24,245 nt of DNA, taken from assembly GCA_020048595.1 (NCBI GenBank), contig JAIFMH010000071.1, forward strand, positions 1-24,245, written 5' to 3'. Both the position numbers and the translations under genes were made by a program. The notes under the pieces were generated by a model, which saw only the letters and a list, made by a program, of their open reading frames with translations, was not told the origin of the DNA and did no database searches. Shown here one piece after another: positions 9,205 to 18,101 of the stretch (positions are counted from its first letter, which is position 1; each line of letters begins with the position of its first letter). This stretch comes from Bacteroidota bacterium (GTDB lineage: Bacteria > Bacteroidota > Bacteroidia > Bacteroidales > UBA4417).

Positions 9205-12200
9205 ATGAAAAAAGACAATAAATTTTCCCCTGAAACCCTTAGGCAACAGGCAGAAAGACTTTTTAAAAGAAGACCGGAAAAAAGAATTCAGCCAAGGTCA
9301 GAATCTGAAATGCTTATTCTGATTCATGAACTTGAATTACAAAAGCTTGAGCTGGAGATTCAGAATGAAGCCCTGGTAGCAGCAAAGTCAGGTGGAAATG
9401 ATTCATTTCTCAAGTATTTGGGATTATCAAAGGATACTCATGATCACACACAGGGAGAAGAAAAATACCTTTCTATTTTTGAAAGTATGCAGGATGCTTT
9501 CTATGAGGCAACTATTGATGGAATACTTTTGGATATAAGCCCCTCAATCGAAATAATCTCCAAAGGACAGTATACCCGTGCTGAATTGATTGGTACTCCG
9601 CTTGCCGGATATTATCTGAATAATGATGACAGGAACACCTTTCTTTCAGATTTATTTATTCTGGGTCATCTTACTGATTATAAGATAGCGTTTAAAAATA
9701 AAGATGGGTCAATTGTGCCCGTATCAATTTCGTCCAACATTTTATTTGAAAATGAGGTTCCTGTAAAAATTACCGGAATAATGCGCGATATGACCGAACG
9801 TAAACAGGCGGAAAATGCTATTCGCGAGAGTGAAATTCTGTATCGTGCTATATTGAACGCTTCGCCTGATGATATTACTATCACTGATCTGGAAGGCCGC
9901 ATTCTTGTTGTTACTCCTGTAGCTCTGGAAATATTTGGATTTTCTCATGAAAATGAGTTGCTGGGACACCAGATTGCAGATTTTGTTGCTCCGGCGGATT
10001 ATGAACGCGCAGTTGCTAATTTTAATTTAATGTTTGAGGGCATCAGGTCAGGCCCGGTTGTATATCAGGTAAAACATGCTGACGGAAGTTTCTTTGATGC
10101 AGAAGTGATAGGTGATTTCATTTTCGAAAATGATGGAAAGCCTTCAAAAATGATCTTTGTGATACGTGATATCACCGAACGTAGGAAGGCTGAAAATGCC
10201 TTGCTTGAAAGTGAGAAACGCTTTCGCTCCCTTGCCAATTCGGGGCAGGCTCTGATCTGGACGGCAGATACAGATAAAAAATGTACCTATTTTAACCAGG
10301 TATGGCTTGATTTTACGGGCAGGACCATGGAGCAGGAATATGGTTATGGATGGACTGAAGGAGTGCATCCTCGCGATTTTGATCGTTGCCTCGAAATCTT
10401 TTCAACCTCTTTCGATAAGCGTGAACCTTTTAGTATGGATTACCGGCTTCGGCGTCGCGACGGTGAATATCGATGGTTGCAGGACAATGGCACACCTCAG
10501 TTCGATAGCGCGGGTCGTTTCATCGGGTATATCGGGCATTGCCTCGATATATCGGACCTGAAACTGGCTCAGGAAGCTTTAATCCGAAGTGAAGAAAAAT
10601 ACCGCAATATTTTTATTCATGCACAGGAAGGTATTTTCCAAACCAATTATGAAGGATCTTATCTTTCAATAAATCCTGCTTTGGCAAAAATGTATGGATT
10701 TGATTCCCCTCAAGAGTTGATGTCCAGCCGGAATAATATCGCTGAAGATGCCTATAATGATCCCCGCGAACGGGAAAACTTTTTGAGGATCATGGAAGAA
10801 CAAGGTTTCGTAAAAGGTTACGAATATGAGGTTAAACGTAAAGATGGACAAAGGATTTGGTTTTATGAAGATGCTCAGGCAATAAAGGATGAACAGGGAA
10901 AGATCCTGTTTTTTGAGGGTTTTGTGGTCGATATTACCGAGCGCAAAGAGGTTGAGAATACACTTAAAGATAAAACAGCTCTTCTTACCAACCTGATAAT
11001 AAATTTACAGGAAGGGATATTGCTCGAAAACGCCAAACGCCAGATTGCGCTTACCAACCAGTTATTTTGTGAGATGTTTGGAATACCGGCTCCACCTGAA
11101 TTGCTTAAAGGCGCCGACTGCACCGAATCCGCTGAACAGAGTAAAGCCCTTTTTAAAAATCCTGAAAAATTTGTAACTGATATTGGCATTATTTTGGTAA
11201 ACAAAACAGCAGTTTATAGTGATGAACTTGAACTGGTTGATGGACGCTTTTTCGAAAGAGATTATATTCCAACCTATCTTGAAAATGAATATTCAGGGCA
11301 TTTGTGGAAATACAGGGATATTACTGAACGAAAACAGTCGCAGCTGAAAATTGAAGAGAGTGAGGAACGTTTTCGCCAGGTTGTCGGACAAAGTCGTGAA
11401 GTAGTATGGGAAGTAGATGACACGGGACTCTATACTTATGTAAGTCCATTATCTATGCAGGTTTATGGTTATACCCCGGAACAATTGGTCGGCAAAATGC
11501 ATTTTTACGACATTGCCCCTGAGGACGGCCGGGAAGCGTTCAGGCAGGCTGCAATGAGTATGTTCGATAAAAAAATAACTTTTGAAAATTTAAATAACTC
11601 TGTCTGCAGGCTTGATGGAAAGGTAATTACAGTTACAACCAATGGCATCCCGATGCTAAATGAAAATGGCGTCTTAATTGGGTACAGAGGCATTGACTCC
11701 GATATTACAGAAAAAGTATTAGCTGAAAATATCAGGAAAAAGAGCGAAGAGGTTTATCGGCTGATCACTGAAAGATCTAATGACCTGATATACGTGTTCC
11801 GGTTAAAACCTGATATGGGATTTGAATACGTTAGCCCTTCGGCCGAAAGAATAACTGGTTTTACTCCCGAAGATCATTATAATGACCCGCAACTGGGCTT
11901 GAAACTGGTGCATCCTGACGATATACATTTGCTGCAATCATGGCAGAATGGTACTATCTGCGCAGATACAATTACTTTGCGATGGATAAAAAAAGACGGA
12001 AGTGTTATCTGGACTGAGTCGCAGAACATTCCAATTTATAACGAAAGAGGAGATATAATAGCTATACAGGGAAGAGCTACTGATATAACTGAACGCAAAC
12101 AGGCCGAGATGATTCTGAATGCACGCCTTCGTTTAACTGACTTTGCTGCATCACATTCAAGAAATGAACTTCAACAAAAACTTTTAGACGAGCTGGAACA

Positions 12201-14616
12201 ATTAACCGGAAGTAGCATAGGCTTCTTCCATGCAGTAAATACTGATCAGGAAACTCTTATCCTGCAAAGTTGGTCGTCAAACACAATGAATCATATGTGC
12301 AAAGCCGACAGCAAAAATTTGCACTATAACATTGATAAGGCTGGTATCTGGGCTGAATGTGTAGGTGAGAGGAAAGCTGTAATTCATAATGATTATTTGA
12401 GTGTAAAAAACCGTAAAGGAATTCCTGAAGGGCATGCACCGGTCATCCGGGAATTAGTAGTACCCATATTCCGTAATGAGTTGATAGTTGCAATTGTGGG
12501 TATAGGCAACAAAGCTAATGATTACAATGAAAAGGATATTGAACTTGTTTCCCGGCTTGCTGATCTTTCATGGGATATTACTGAGCGAAAAGGAGCTGAA
12601 GAAAGCTTAAAAAAGCTCTCGCAAGCTGTTGAACAAAGCCCTGAGGTCATATATATAACAAATTCGGAAGGAATAATAGAATATGTAAATCCGAAAGCCA
12701 GAGAATTAACAGGATATTCGGATAAGGAATTGATAGGTAAGAATCCACGGATCTTCAATTCAGGCGAAAAATCAGCTGAAGAATATTCAAATCTTTGGCA
12801 AACAATAGCTTCCGGAAATGACTGGAAAGGCGACTTTCATAATAAAAAGAAAAACGGTGAACTATACTGGGTAGCGGCATCTATTTCGCCTGTTACTGAT
12901 ACCAATGGAAAAATAACTCATTACCTTGCTGTTGAAGAAGATATTACTGAACGAAAAAAAACTGAGGACAAGATAAAACAGCAGAATGAAAGGCTGAACG
13001 CCATTGTAAGCGCCATGCCTGATTTGATTTTTGTAATCGATACCCAGGGAACTTATCTTGAATTTTACCAATCAAATACTAATTTAAAACTAATTCCTGT
13101 TCACGAGGTTATTGGCACAAATATTAAAGAGTTTTTCAATAAAGAGCAAGCTGATAATTACCGTCAGAACATACAGTCATGTATTCAGGAAAATAAACTT
13201 ATATATTTCCACTACCAGCTGACAGAAAAAAATTCAACAAATTATTATGAAGCACGCATAACCCCTTGCGGGAATGATAAAGTTTTATCCTTTGTAAGGG
13301 ATGTTACTGAACGTGTGTATGCAGAAATGGAGATACAAAACCTGAATGCAAACCTTGAACTTAAGATTGTTGATAGGACCAGTCAGCTTTACGAGACTAA
13401 TTTAAACTTACATATTGAAATTGAAGACCGCAAACGTGCAGAAGAGGAAATTATCAAAGCCAGGAACGAAGCCGAAAAAGCCAATCTTGCCAAGAGCGAA
13501 TTCCTTTCGCGCATGAGTCATGAATTGCGCACTCCGATGAATTCCATCCTCGGATTTGCTCAACTGATGGATATGGGCGATCTCACTCCCCTTCACCGTA
13601 AAGGTGTTAACCACATCCTTAACAGCGGCAAACACTTACTTGATTTGATAAACGAAGTTCTGGATATATCACGGATCGAAGCAGGCAGGATTTCACTGTC
13701 GATGGAACCCATAAAATTGAGCCCCGTTATTTTGGAAATGCTTGATATCGTACAACCGCAAGCTGCAAAACGGAACCTGGCCATCGAACTTCTGGATTCG
13801 CCATCAAATACGTTTTCCGTAATTGCCGATAATCAGCGGTTTAAGCAGGTTATTTTAAATCTGATCAACAATGCCATAAAATACAATCGCGAAGGTGGGT
13901 GTATAAAAATAAAAACAGAACTGCTTTCAATTGATTCAAAACAGAAACCAAGGATCAGAATTTCGGTAATTGACACAGGTATCGGGATTAAAACTGAAGA
14001 AATTAACAAACTCTTTCTTCCTTTCGAACGGATAGGTGCAGAGAAAACTGAAACTGAAGGCACAGGACTTGGGCTTACTGTTGTAAAAAAATTAATGGAT
14101 GCGATGGGTGGATCAGTTGGAGTGGAAAGCATACCAGGCACAGGAAGTACTTTTTGGATTGAATTGCTGCAAAGTAAAAATAAGCTTAATAATATGAAAG
14201 AACTTGTAAGTGCTATGGACTCTGACTCAAGTGAGGGTGCGATTTTAGGGACCATTTTGTACATCGAGGACAATGCATCCAACATTGAACTTGTTGAACA
14301 GATTCTTGCTGCCCGACGATCAAATGTCCGGCTAATATCAAATAAAACCGGAATCCAGGCATTGTCACTGGCACTTCAATACACACCTGATTTAATCTTA
14401 CTTGATCTCGATTTGCCTGATATTCATGGAAGTGTTGTATTGAAAAATCTTCAGGAAAATGATGAAACCAGAACAATACCCGTGGTTATTATAAGCGCTG
14501 ATGCCATGCACCATCAGGTCGAAAAACTGATTGGAGCGGGAGCCAGAAAATATTTAACCAAGCCACTACATGTACTCGATTATCTGAAAGTAATTGACGA
14601 GTTTATTGCCAAATAG
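9205..14616 (+). CDS. Multi-PAS/GAF hybrid sensor histidine kinase (HK2), paralogue of HK1
   Basis: An 1803-residue cytosolic hybrid kinase. An N-terminal helical motif (about 8-58, with IHELELQKLELEIQNEAL) matches the HELQVHQIELEMQNEEL-type leader common in PAS kinases. Then PAS1 86-201, PAS2 211-328, PAS3 339-454, PAS4 465-582, PAS5 593-711, PAS6 722-839 and PAS7 850-966. A GAF domain (about 971-1130) carries the IPEGHAPVIRELVVPIF and VGIGNKANDY signatures. Next come PAS8 (1138-1252, NifL-like), PAS9 (1260-1372) and a coiled coil (about 1376-1412). HisKA has His1439, and HATPase has the N box at 1552-1561, G1 DTGIGI at 1590 and G2 GTGLGL at 1619. The REC has Glu1688/Asp1689, acceptor Asp1734 and Lys1786. 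The HisKA-HATPase-REC end is nearly the same as in HK1 at protein level but differs at many synonymous sites, so the duplication is not recent. HK3 follows after 34 bases and is probably co-transcribed. Ligands are unknown. Confidence 0.93.
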   Translation: MKKDNKFSPETLRQQAERLFKRRPEKRIQPRSESEMLILIHELELQKLELEIQNEALVAAKSGGNDSFLKYLGLSKDTHDHTQGEEKYLSIFESMQDAFYEATIDGILLDISPSIEIISKGQYTRAELIGTPLAGYYLNNDDRNTFLSDLFILGHLTDYKIAFKNKDGSIVPVSISSNILFENEVPVKITGIMRDMTERKQAENAIRESEILYRAILNASPDDITITDLEGRILVVTPVALEIFGFSHENELLGHQIADFVAPADYERAVANFNLMFEGIRSGPVVYQVKHADGSFFDAEVIGDFIFENDGKPSKMIFVIRDITERRKAENALLESEKRFRSLANSGQALIWTADTDKKCTYFNQVWLDFTGRTMEQEYGYGWTEGVHPRDFDRCLEIFSTSFDKREPFSMDYRLRRRDGEYRWLQDNGTPQFDSAGRFIGYIGHCLDISDLKLAQEALIRSEEKYRNIFIHAQEGIFQTNYEGSYLSINPALAKMYGFDSPQELMSSRNNIAEDAYNDPRERENFLRIMEEQGFVKGYEYEVKRKDGQRIWFYEDAQAIKDEQGKILFFEGFVVDITERKEVENTLKDKTALLTNLIINLQEGILLENAKRQIALTNQLFCEMFGIPAPPELLKGADCTESAEQSKALFKNPEKFVTDIGIILVNKTAVYSDELELVDGRFFERDYIPTYLENEYSGHLWKYRDITERKQSQLKIEESEERFRQVVGQSREVVWEVDDTGLYTYVSPLSMQVYGYTPEQLVGKMHFYDIAPEDGREAFRQAAMSMFDKKITFENLNNSVCRLDGKVITVTTNGIPMLNENGVLIGYRGIDSDITEKVLAENIRKKSEEVYRLITERSNDLIYVFRLKPDMGFEYVSPSAERITGFTPEDHYNDPQLGLKLVHPDDIHLLQSWQNGTICADTITLRWIKKDGSVIWTESQNIPIYNERGDIIAIQGRATDITERKQAEMILNARLRLTDFAASHSRNELQQKLLDELEQLTGSSIGFFHAVNTDQETLILQSWSSNTMNHMCKADSKNLHYNIDKAGIWAECVGERKAVIHNDYLSVKNRKGIPEGHAPVIRELVVPIFRNELIVAIVGIGNKANDYNEKDIELVSRLADLSWDITERKGAEESLKKLSQAVEQSPEVIYITNSEGIIEYVNPKARELTGYSDKELIGKNPRIFNSGEKSAEEYSNLWQTIASGNDWKGDFHNKKKNGELYWVAASISPVTDTNGKITHYLAVEEDITERKKTEDKIKQQNERLNAIVSAMPDLIFVIDTQGTYLEFYQSNTNLKLIPVHEVIGTNIKEFFNKEQADNYRQNIQSCIQENKLIYFHYQLTEKNSTNYYEARITPCGNDKVLSFVRDVTERVYAEMEIQNLNANLELKIVDRTSQLYETNLNLHIEIEDRKRAEEEIIKARNEAEKANLAKSEFLSRMSHELRTPMNSILGFAQLMDMGDLTPLHRKGVNHILNSGKHLLDLINEVLDISRIEAGRISLSMEPIKLSPVILEMLDIVQPQAAKRNLAIELLDSPSNTFSVIADNQRFKQVILNLINNAIKYNREGGCIKIKTELLSIDSKQKPRIRISVIDTGIGIKTEEINKLFLPFERIGAEKTETEGTGLGLTVVKKLMDAMGGSVGVESIPGTGSTFWIELLQSKNKLNNMKELVSAMDSDSSEGAILGTILYIEDNASNIELVEQILAARRSNVRLISNKTGIQALSLALQYTPDLILLDLDLPDIHGSVVLKNLQENDETRTIPVVIISADAMHHQVEKLIGAGARKYLTKPLHVLDYLKVIDEFIAK

Positions 14617-14650
14617 AAAACTTGTATGACTAATTTTTAAGACCAGGAAA

Positions 14651-16276
14651 ATGATGGAACCAACTTTGAAAAATTCAAAAATCCTGATCGTGGATGATCA
14701 GGTAGCCAACATAGATGTTTTAGAGGGATTCCTCCAAATGCAGGGATATACTGAAATAATAACCACCACGGATCCCAGGCAGGTTGTTCATTTGTCTTCG
14801 GTGTTTGTACCTGATTTGATTCTGCTTGACCTGTCGATGCCTTATATTTCCGGCTTTGAGATTTTACAGCTTTTAAAACCGTTTATTCAGGCCAATACAT
14901 TTGTACCTGTTTTAGTGCTTACAGCCGATATTACTAAAGAAGCAAAACAAAGAGCCCTTTCAGAAGGTGCAAGTGATTTTTTAACTAAACCTTTTGATTT
15001 GATTGAGGTTGGATTACGAATTAAGAACTTGCTTTTCACCAAGTATCTTGTACAGCAATTGGGTAACCAAAATCAGATATTAGAAGAAAAAGTTAAGGCA
15101 CGAACCAGGGAACTGGAAGAGAGCAATATTGAATTAATTGATGCCAGGGACAAGGCCGAAGCCAGCAACAGGCTAAAAACAGCCTTTATGAATAATATTT
15201 CGCACGAAATACGAACTCCGTTAAATGGAATTCTAGGCTTCGCTCCTATGGCTATAGATCCAACCTTTTCAGACACAGATAAGCAGGAGTTTCTGGAGAT
15301 ACTCAATTTCAGCAGTCAGCGACTGATGCAAACTGTTACTGATTATATGGATGTTTCGCTTATAACATCAGATAATATGGAGGTTATAAAAAAAGGATTT
15401 GCACCTGTAGAGGTTTTAAATGAGATACAAAGCCTGTTTCAACCTCAATGCAGCAGCAAGAATATTTCTCTGATAATCGAAAAACAGGAGACATTCAATT
15501 CCATTTTTATCAATTCGGATAGAACTTTACTAAAAAAAGTTCTGACTCATTTAGTAGATAATGCCGTAAAATTTACAAAAAGCGGAAGTATAACTGTGGG
15601 CGTCCATATTAATATCGGCATATTAGAATTTTATGTGAAAGATACCGGAAAAGGTATAAATGAGGATGCTCTTTCTATTATTTTCGAGCATTTTTCGCAG
15701 GAAGATGTCACAACAACAAGGGATCATGAAGGCAGCGGACTTGGTTTAGCTATCGCTAAAGGCCTGGTAACGCTTCTGGGTGGAAAAATCAGGGCCGAAT
15801 CCGATAAAGATAAGGGAAGCACTTTTACTTTTACAATTCCATGGATTGAGGAAATATCAGATTCATCAAAACCAGTTATACAAACTCCTGAATTGGTAGT
15901 TGGCAAGCGGCCAATTATACTGGTTGCTGAAGATGAGCCATACGGATTCATGCTTTTTGAATTATCATTAGATACAGATTATGAAATTATCAGAGCCTTA
16001 GATGGAGAAGAGGCCGTTGAATTATGCAAACTGATTCCCGAAATCCAACTGGTATTAATGGATATTAAATTGCCTAAAATGAATGGACTCAAAGCCACAC
16101 GTGAAATTAAAAAATTCAGGAATGACCTTCCAATTATAGCATTAACAGCATATGCTGAAGCTGGAATCCGGGAAAGATGCCTGGAGGCAGGCTGTGATGA
16201 ATACATGCCAAAGCCAGTAAGCAAAATAGAATTATTGAATAAAATAAAGGAATTCGGACTTGCTGTTAAAGTATAA
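14651..16276 (+). CDS. REC-HisKA-HATPase-REC hybrid histidine kinase without sensor domain (HK3)
   Basis: A 541-residue protein. It starts with a receiver domain (about 10-128; VDDQ acidic pocket, acceptor Asp60 in LLDLSMP, Lys in LTKPFD), then a coiled coil (about 135-172) and HisKA with phosphoacceptor His185 (NISHEIRTPLNGILGF). HATPase has N-box Asn304 (HLVDNAVKFT), G1 DTGKGI at 331 and G2 GSGLGL at 361. A second receiver (about 418-535) has AEDEP, acceptor Asp471 in LMDIKLP, and MPKP. There is no PAS, GAF or membrane segment, so its input is most likely phosphorylation of the first receiver or a protein contact through the coiled coil. It lies 34 bases after HK2 on the same strand, which suggests that it works downstream of HK1 and/or HK2. 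The start is ATGATG; the second ATG (14654) is equally possible. No output or HPt domain is present. Confidence 0.9.
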   Translation: MMEPTLKNSKILIVDDQVANIDVLEGFLQMQGYTEIITTTDPRQVVHLSSVFVPDLILLDLSMPYISGFEILQLLKPFIQANTFVPVLVLTADITKEAKQRALSEGASDFLTKPFDLIEVGLRIKNLLFTKYLVQQLGNQNQILEEKVKARTRELEESNIELIDARDKAEASNRLKTAFMNNISHEIRTPLNGILGFAPMAIDPTFSDTDKQEFLEILNFSSQRLMQTVTDYMDVSLITSDNMEVIKKGFAPVEVLNEIQSLFQPQCSSKNISLIIEKQETFNSIFINSDRTLLKKVLTHLVDNAVKFTKSGSITVGVHINIGILEFYVKDTGKGINEDALSIIFEHFSQEDVTTTRDHEGSGLGLAIAKGLVTLLGGKIRAESDKDKGSTFTFTIPWIEEISDSSKPVIQTPELVVGKRPIILVAEDEPYGFMLFELSLDTDYEIIRALDGEEAVELCKLIPEIQLVLMDIKLPKMNGLKATREIKKFRNDLPIIALTAYAEAGIRERCLEAGCDEYMPKPVSKIELLNKIKEFGLAVKV

Positions 16277-16329
16277 ATAGTTTAACAATCATAAAATCCT
16301 TTTATCCAAAACAGGTTTAAACAACAAAT

Positions 16330-16386
16330 TATTGGAATCCGGCTGATGGCATTGCAGCAATTATCTTCAGAAATTGTATTCCAATA
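16330..16386. repeat. Inverted repeat after the kinase genes
   Basis: TATTGGAAT (16330-16338) is repeated in inverse as ATTCCAATA (16378-16386), with a 39-base loop. There is no T run behind it, so it is not a standard terminator. It lies in the 247-base region after HK3, which otherwise holds only the promoter of the next gene. It may be chance in AT-rich DNA. Confidence 0.25.
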
Positions 16387-16518
16387 GCCTGATTGAATAT
16401 ACGATGAGATAATATTGCTCAGGAAGAAACAGGTTATAACTTTTTGCAGAAGTTCAATTGCAGAAAAAATCTTTTTAAATATTTTTATTAACTTATGTTT
16501 TTCAGGCTCCGAATTCCA

Positions 16519-16526
16519 TATATTTG
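16519..16526 (+). promoter_or_regulatory. -7 element ahead of the GH109-like gene
   Basis: TATATTTG is an exact TAnnTTTG match and ends 21 bases before the ATG at 16548. The -33 position holds only T-rich sequence with no clear TTG, so the match is partial. Its position overlaps the in-frame TTG at 16524, which argues that this TTG is promoter DNA and that translation starts at 16548. Confidence 0.45.
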
Positions 16527-16547
16527 CGATGGTTAATTCATAAAATC

Positions 16548-17966
16548 ATGAGAAACAACAATAATAACAACAGCCGCAGGAATTTCATTAAAATAGCAGC
16601 AGCCGGAAGTGCAGCTTTAGGCCTTGCTCCTGTGAGCAATGTTTTTGGTTCACAAACAAATTCCGATGATCAAACCCTTGCACCGGAGAAAAAAATCCCG
16701 GCATCCAAAGGAAAATCAGTAATGGGTCTCCGATGCGCACCGCTTAAAACTGTTCGTATAGGTGTTATCGGACTCGGGATGCGGGGAAGTGGAGCAATTA
16801 CAAGGTTAATTCAGGTTGAAGGCACTGAGATAATTGCAATTGCTGACGTAGTGCCAAAAGCAGTAAAAGAAGCTAATAAGCAAATTACAGATGCCGGGCT
16901 GAAACCTGCACTTGAATACACTGGTGAAGAAGACTGGAAAAAGATTTGCGAACGCGACGATATTGACCTGATTTATCAATGCACTCCCTGGTTAATGCAT
17001 ACTCCCGTTTCGGTATATGCGATGAAGCATGGAAAGCATGCCGCCTGCGAAGTACCCAGTGCTGTAACCCTTGATGAATGCTGGGACCTGGTGAATACCG
17101 CCGAGGAAACACAGCGGCATTTTATGATGCTCGAAAACTGTTGTTACGATTTCTTTGAACTTAATACGTTAAATATGGCCCGTAATGGTGTGTTTGGAGA
17201 TATACATCATGCCGAAGGAGCTTACATTCACGATTTACGCTGGCTTAAGTTTATGAAAGAAGGAGGCTACTATAATTTGTGGCGTCTTGATTATAGTAAA
17301 AAACATACCGGCGATCCTTATCCTACACACGGACTTGGACCGGTAGCTCAAATTATGGGTATAAACCGTGGCGACAGGTTTGATTACCTCACCTCTGTTT
17401 CGACAAACCAGTTCAGCATGTCGCTTTATGCAAAGGAAAAATTTGGTGCCAACTCACCCGAAGCCCTTGAAACATACAAACTGGGCGACATGAACACAAC
17501 AGTAATTCATTCATTAAAAGGAAAAACCATCATGATCCAACATGATACAAGCAGTCCACGTCCATACAGCCGCATTCACCTGATAAGTGGAACCAGAGGC
17601 ATGGCTGCAAAATATCCGGTTGAACAGATAGCACTTGAACCTAATGCACATGAATTTTTAAAGAAAGAAGACTTTGATGCTCTGATGAAAAAATATGAGC
17701 ATCCTTTGGCTACTCAAATGGGCGAAAAAGCTAAAAAAGTTGGTGGGCATGGCGGCATGGATTTCATAATGGATTACCGTCTGATTTATTGCCTGCGTAA
17801 AGGATTGCCACTCGATCAGGATGTTTACGATGCAGCTGCATGGTGCAGTGTAGTACCGTTAAGCGAACAAAGTGCCCTTAACAGGGGAAATTCCATTGAT
17901 GTACCCGATTTCACACGTGGTGCCTGGGAAAATGCAAAACCATGGCCTATTGTTTCAATTGAATAA
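16548..17966 (+). CDS. Tat-exported Gfo/Idh/MocA family protein, GH109-like (possible alpha-N-acetylgalactosaminidase)
   Basis: 472 residues from the ATG at 16548. An in-frame TTG at 16524 would add eight residues but lies in the promoter. The N-terminus has an Asn run and then SRRNFIK with a hydrophobic stretch, a twin-arginine signal, so the protein is probably exported folded with its cofactor bound. The Rossmann fold begins with GVIGLGMRGSG (72-82), fitting NAD(H). Family motifs seen are CEVPSA, LLENCCYD-like sequence (Glu196), HDLR (228-231), PTHGLGP (259-265), HDTSSPRPYSR (from 332), GGHGGMDF (399-406) and PLSEQSALNRG. These follow the pattern of GH109, in which NAD+ stays bound and glycosides are cleaved by an oxidation-elimination route; the characterised members are alpha-N-acetylgalactosaminidases. 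Substrate is not settled by sequence, and another exported oxidoreductase of the family is possible. It stands alone between the kinases and a convergent gene, with no polysaccharide-utilisation partners (SusC/SusD) in view. Confidence 0.8.
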   Translation: MRNNNNNNSRRNFIKIAAAGSAALGLAPVSNVFGSQTNSDDQTLAPEKKIPASKGKSVMGLRCAPLKTVRIGVIGLGMRGSGAITRLIQVEGTEIIAIADVVPKAVKEANKQITDAGLKPALEYTGEEDWKKICERDDIDLIYQCTPWLMHTPVSVYAMKHGKHAACEVPSAVTLDECWDLVNTAEETQRHFMMLENCCYDFFELNTLNMARNGVFGDIHHAEGAYIHDLRWLKFMKEGGYYNLWRLDYSKKHTGDPYPTHGLGPVAQIMGINRGDRFDYLTSVSTNQFSMSLYAKEKFGANSPEALETYKLGDMNTTVIHSLKGKTIMIQHDTSSPRPYSRIHLISGTRGMAAKYPVEQIALEPNAHEFLKKEDFDALMKKYEHPLATQMGEKAKKVGGHGGMDFIMDYRLIYCLRKGLPLDQDVYDAAAWCSVVPLSEQSALNRGNSIDVPDFTRGAWENAKPWPIVSIE

Positions 17967-17984
17967 ATATTGTTTGAAACATAA

Positions 17985-18024
17985 AAAAAGAGGCTGTCTC
18001 AAAAGTAAGAGACAGCCTCTTTTT
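17985..18024. terminator. Strong bidirectional intrinsic terminator
   Basis: A perfect 16-base inverted repeat (17985-18000 and 18009-18024) with an 8-base loop: AAAAAGAGGCTGTCTC and GAGACAGCCTCTTTTT. The GC-rich core is flanked by an A run on one side and a T run on the other, so it can stop transcription from both strands. It sits between the GH109-like gene and the converging outer-membrane protein gene, exactly where a shared terminator is expected. Confidence 0.9.
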
Positions 18025-18070
18025 ATTTGTATTCCACTGTGATTGAGTTAAGATAATAAATTCGCAGAGG

Positions 18071-18088
18071 CTTAAAACTCGTTTTAAG
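18071..18088. repeat. 18-base near-perfect palindrome after the outer-membrane protein gene
   Basis: CTTAAAAC and GTTTTAAG are separated by two bases. It lies 14 bases beyond the stop codon of the minus-strand gene. There is no T run after it on that strand, so it may be an mRNA 3'-end structure or a protein site rather than a terminator. Confidence 0.3.
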
Positions 18089-18101
18089 ACATCCTCTTCT
18101 T

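Noticed and set aside
1286..16276. The repeated PAS-coding DNA as a sign of a mobile element or an assembly artefact.
   Set aside because: Repeats are similar in protein but diverged in DNA, the frames are uninterrupted over thousands of codons, and no terminal repeats or transposase are present.
16524..16547. A TTG start giving eight extra residues on the GH109-like protein.
   Set aside because: The TTG is part of the TATATTTG promoter element, and the ATG at 16548 gives a normal Tat signal.
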